Positions 7,180-8,817 of a stretch of DNA of 8,817 nucleotides are shown here, piece after piece. The position numbers and the translations under genes are program-made. The DNA comes from Mailhella sp. (lineage in GTDB: Bacteria; Desulfobacterota; Desulfovibrionia; Desulfovibrionales; Desulfovibrionaceae). Each line of letters starts with the position of its first letter. The stretch's first letter is position 1. The stretch lies in assembly GCA_020024815.1 (NCBI GenBank), contig JAHHTE010000082.1:1-8817 (forward strand), read 5' to 3'. The notes under the pieces were generated by a model, which was given only the letters and a program-made list of their open reading frames with translations, did not search any database and had not been told where the DNA came from.

Positions 7180-7219
7180 TTTTGAGAGGAGGACTTTTTC
7201 AAAAGTTCTCCTCTCAAAA
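7180..7219. repeat. Related palindrome (GAGAGGAG variant), copy 3
   Basis: Arms TTTTGAGAGGAGGACTTTT and AAAAGTTCTCCTCTCAAAA face each other across TC. The arms are 19 bases with a single mismatch that would be a G-U pair in RNA. The layout (T-run, purine block, CTTTT, small centre, AAAAG, pyrimidine block, A-run) is that of copies 1 and 2, but GAGAGGAGGA replaces AGGGGGAAAA. The paired changes on both arms suggest the hairpin is kept while its sequence drifts. Confidence 0.65.
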
Positions 7220-7251
7220 AAACAAAATTTCTGACTGCAAATAAATTTTTC

Positions 7252-7280
7252 TTGCCACGTAAAAAAGCTACTGGTATAAA
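7252..7280 (+). promoter_or_regulatory. Extended -10 promoter of nspC
   Basis: TTGCCA (7252-7257), 17 bases, then TATAAA (7275-7280) with TGG directly before it, which gives an extended -10 TGn motif. The start would be near 7287, leaving a leader of about 30 bases that contains AAAGGA six bases before the nspC ATG. Confidence 0.75.
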
Positions 7281-7316
7281 AAAGTTCTTATAATATAAGA
7301 AAATAAAGGAAAATAT

Positions 7317-8504
7317 ATGCAATATCCTACAAATCTTAATCCTTTTGATTTTCCCTCTCCTTGTTTTGTAACTGACCTTGCAACACTTGAAAAAAATATG
7401 CAAATTTTAGATTCTATACAAGAAAGAACAGGATCAAAAATACTTTTAGCTTTAAAAGGTTTTGCACAATGGAAAAGCTTTCCTTTTTTATCAAAAACCA
7501 TGCAAGGCAAATTATATGGTGCTTGTGCTAGTTCTGTTGATGAAGCTAGACTTTCTAAAGAAGAATTTAAAGGAGAAGTTCATGCATTTGCAGCTGGTTT
7601 TAGTATAGAAGATATGCAAGAACTTTTACCTCTTTGTGATCACATAACCTTTAATTCTATTAATCAATGGAAGAAATTTCGCCCAATGATTATGGAATAT
7701 AATGAAAAAAACGAAAAACAAGTTCTTTGTGGTTTACGTATAAACCCTGAACATTCCGAAGGTGCTGTGGAAATATATGATCCTTGTTCTGCTAGCTCAC
7801 GTCTTGGTATTCGTTTAAAAGATTTTGAAAATGAAAATCTTGATGAACTATTTGTGGGACTTACAGGATTACATTTTCATACATTATGTGAGCAAAATTC
7901 CGATGCTCTTGATAGAACCCTTAAAGTAATTGAAGATAAATTTGCTTTTATGTTGGAACGTGTTTCTTGGGTTAATTTTGGTGGAGGACATCACATTACC
8001 CGTGAAGACTATGATCTTGATTTACTTTGCTCTTGTATTCAACGTATTCAAAAAAAATACCCAATACAAATCTATTTAGAACCAGGTGAAGCAGTTGCGT
8101 TAAAAGCTGGATACCTTATTGTTAGCGTTTTAGATACATTTATGGCTGATATGCCCATTGCTATTATAGATAGTTCTGCATCTTGCCATATGCCCGATGT
8201 TTTAGAAATGCCATATCGTCCTATGATAACTGGTTCTGGTGAATTAGAAGAAAAAACATATACATACAGACTTGGTGGAAAATCCTGTCTTGCTGGGGAT
8301 CAAATTGGAATTTATTCTTTTGATGAACCTTTAAAAGATGGAGATAGATTAGTTTTTGAAGATATGGCAATTTACAGCATGGTAAAAACAACAACCTTTA
8401 ATGGATTACGTTTACCATCAATAGCTTTATGGGATTCCCGCACAAATGAAATTCTTTCATTAAAACACTTTGGCTATGAAGATTTTAAAACAAGACTTTC
8501 ATAA
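7317..8504 (+). CDS. nspC: Carboxynorspermidine/carboxyspermidine decarboxylase
   Basis: A PLP-dependent fold-III (alanine racemase-like) decarboxylase. It removes CO2 from carboxynorspermidine or carboxyspermidine to give norspermidine or spermidine, the last step of the aspartate-semialdehyde polyamine route used by many bacteria without SpeD/SpeE. The 395 residues are full length (family about 370-400). K47 in LLALKGFAQW is the expected PLP-linked lysine. GLHFHTLCE (184-192), NFGGGHH (220-226, phosphate loop) and YLEPGEA (253-259) are family blocks. SASCHMPDV (287-295, with C290) and GKSCLAGD (321-328) are the usual C-terminal active-site contributors. ATG at 7317 has AAAGGA six bases upstream. 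It stands alone with its own promoter. The dehydrogenase partner (carboxynorspermidine synthase) is not in the window, and no terminator follows the stop. Substrate preference cannot be told from sequence. Confidence 0.93.
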   Translation: MQYPTNLNPFDFPSPCFVTDLATLEKNMQILDSIQERTGSKILLALKGFAQWKSFPFLSKTMQGKLYGACASSVDEARLSKEEFKGEVHAFAAGFSIEDMQELLPLCDHITFNSINQWKKFRPMIMEYNEKNEKQVLCGLRINPEHSEGAVEIYDPCSASSRLGIRLKDFENENLDELFVGLTGLHFHTLCEQNSDALDRTLKVIEDKFAFMLERVSWVNFGGGHHITREDYDLDLLCSCIQRIQKKYPIQIYLEPGEAVALKAGYLIVSVLDTFMADMPIAIIDSSASCHMPDVLEMPYRPMITGSGELEEKTYTYRLGGKSCLAGDQIGIYSFDEPLKDGDRLVFEDMAIYSMVKTTTFNGLRLPSIALWDSRTNEILSLKHFGYEDFKTRLS

Positions 8505-8523
8505 ATAGAAAAATATGGTATGT

Positions 8524-8549
8524 TTTGAGGGGGGGAAAATTTTAAAAAA
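8524..8549 (+). repeat. Possible half of the palindromic element (left arm only)
   Basis: TTTTGAGGGGGGGAAAATTTT starts 19 bases after the nspC stop and resembles the left arms of copies 2 and 3 (T-run, G-block, AAAA, TTTT). No matching right arm follows. Leucine-rich-repeat coding sequence begins instead. It may be a decayed or recombined copy, or only a G-tract that happens to look similar. Confidence 0.35.
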
Positions 8550-8817
8550 TTAACTCTCGGTAATTTTGTTACAACAATAAGTAGCAACGCTTTTGCAGGA
8601 AGCCATATATTAGGTTCATTAAAAATTCCAGATTCAGTTACATCAATTGGTGATAGTGCATTTATTAATACAGATTTTACAGGTACATTAACTCTTGGAA
8701 ATTCGTTAGTAACAATTGGAAAGAGTTCTTTTTCTGGTGTTAATTTTTCTGGTCATTTAACATTAGATAAATCTCTTAAAACAATTGGCGCATCATCTTT
8801 TATGCGTACACTATTCT
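8529..8817 (+). CDS. BspA-like leucine-rich repeat (LRR_5) coding fragment, 5' defective and cut by the window edge
   Basis: This open frame runs from just after TGA (8526-8528) to the window end. From 8547 it encodes exact 23-residue repeats: KLTLGNFVTTISSNAF..., SLKIPDSVTSIGDSAF..., TLTLGNSLVTIGKSSF..., HLTLDKSLKTIGASSF.... These are Treponema/BspA-type LRRs, usually on surface or secreted adhesin-like proteins. No ATG, GTG or TTG occurs in frame before ATG at 8802, and no signal peptide is present. An ATG at 8515 in another frame reads MVCFEGGKILKN then stop. One extra G in the seven-G tract (8529-8535) would join it to the repeats. It could be a truncated remnant, a silent cassette or a switched-off gene. 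The rest of the protein lies outside the window. Confidence 0.7.

Larger units (their letters stand above)
6948..7316. other. Intergenic region between divergent azlC and nspC
   Basis: This 369-base non-coding stretch holds, left to right, the azlC promoter with its direct repeat, palindromic copy 2, palindromic copy 3 and the nspC promoter. The remainder is A/T-rich. The open frames reading across it run through the palindromes and have no coding character, and no small RNA could be identified. Confidence 0.75.

Noticed and set aside
7134..7510. Overlapping minus-strand open frames (7134-7403 and 7268-7510) covering the intergenic region and the nspC start
   Set aside because: They run antisense through palindromic copy 3, the nspC promoter and the nspC N-terminus. 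They have no ribosome binding site support and their residue composition is typical of AT-rich noise.
8547..8817. The 69-base periodicity as a CRISPR or simple tandem DNA repeat
   Set aside because: The units are not conserved at nucleotide level. The period shows in the protein as a leucine-rich repeat with a constant L/I/G/F core, which fits coding repeats rather than repeat-spacer units.
1..8817. tRNA, rRNA, riboswitch or complete transposon
   Set aside because: I looked in the non-coding stretches on both strands and saw no cloverleaf, no conserved rRNA segment, no recognisable riboswitch core and no transposase gene.

Overview
The window is AT-rich (roughly one third G+C by eye) and densely coded. 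It reads like a low-GC, Gram-negative, anaerobic gut-type bacterium. An outer-membrane lipoprotein (RlpA) and a KpsC-type capsule Kdo-transferase homologue point to a Gram-negative. A long, three-domain phosphotransacetylase together with a carboxynorspermidine decarboxylase would suit a Desulfovibrionaceae member such as a Lawsonia-like or low-GC Desulfovibrio relative. That placement is inference from gene content; no rRNA or other marker gene is present.

Leftward block (about 7009 down to 93). Five genes lie head to tail on the minus strand: azlC, azlD (branched-chain amino acid exporter halves), rlpA (septal lytic transglycosylase lipoprotein), a 777-residue KpsC-like double glycosyltransferase, and pta (phosphate acetyltransferase). 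Gaps are 20, 25, 9 and 77 bases, and no terminator is visible until a 44-base perfect palindrome just past the pta stop. A strong sigma70-type promoter (TTGACA, 17 bases, TATAGA) stands before azlC. A weaker candidate lies in the 77-base gap before pta. The KpsC-like gene has its Shine-Dalgarno across the rlpA stop codon, so the two are probably translationally coupled.

Divergent intergenic region (6948-7316). Here the azlC promoter and the nspC promoter fire away from each other, and between them sit two large palindromes (7054-7089 and 7180-7219). A third palindrome of the same kind lies at 35-76. The first and second share about 60 bases including an asymmetric outer arm, so they are copies of one dispersed element rather than independent terminators.

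Rightward block. nspC (carboxynorspermidine decarboxylase, 7317-8504) is complete and has its own extended -10 promoter. It is followed within about 40 bases by an open frame encoding exact 23-residue leucine-rich repeats of the BspA/LRR_5 type, which runs off the window's right edge. This frame has no usable start codon. A seven-G tract separates it by one base from an ATG at 8515, so it is either a truncated or silent repeat cassette or a gene switched off by a G-tract length change. This junction and the palindrome family are the most unusual parts of the window.
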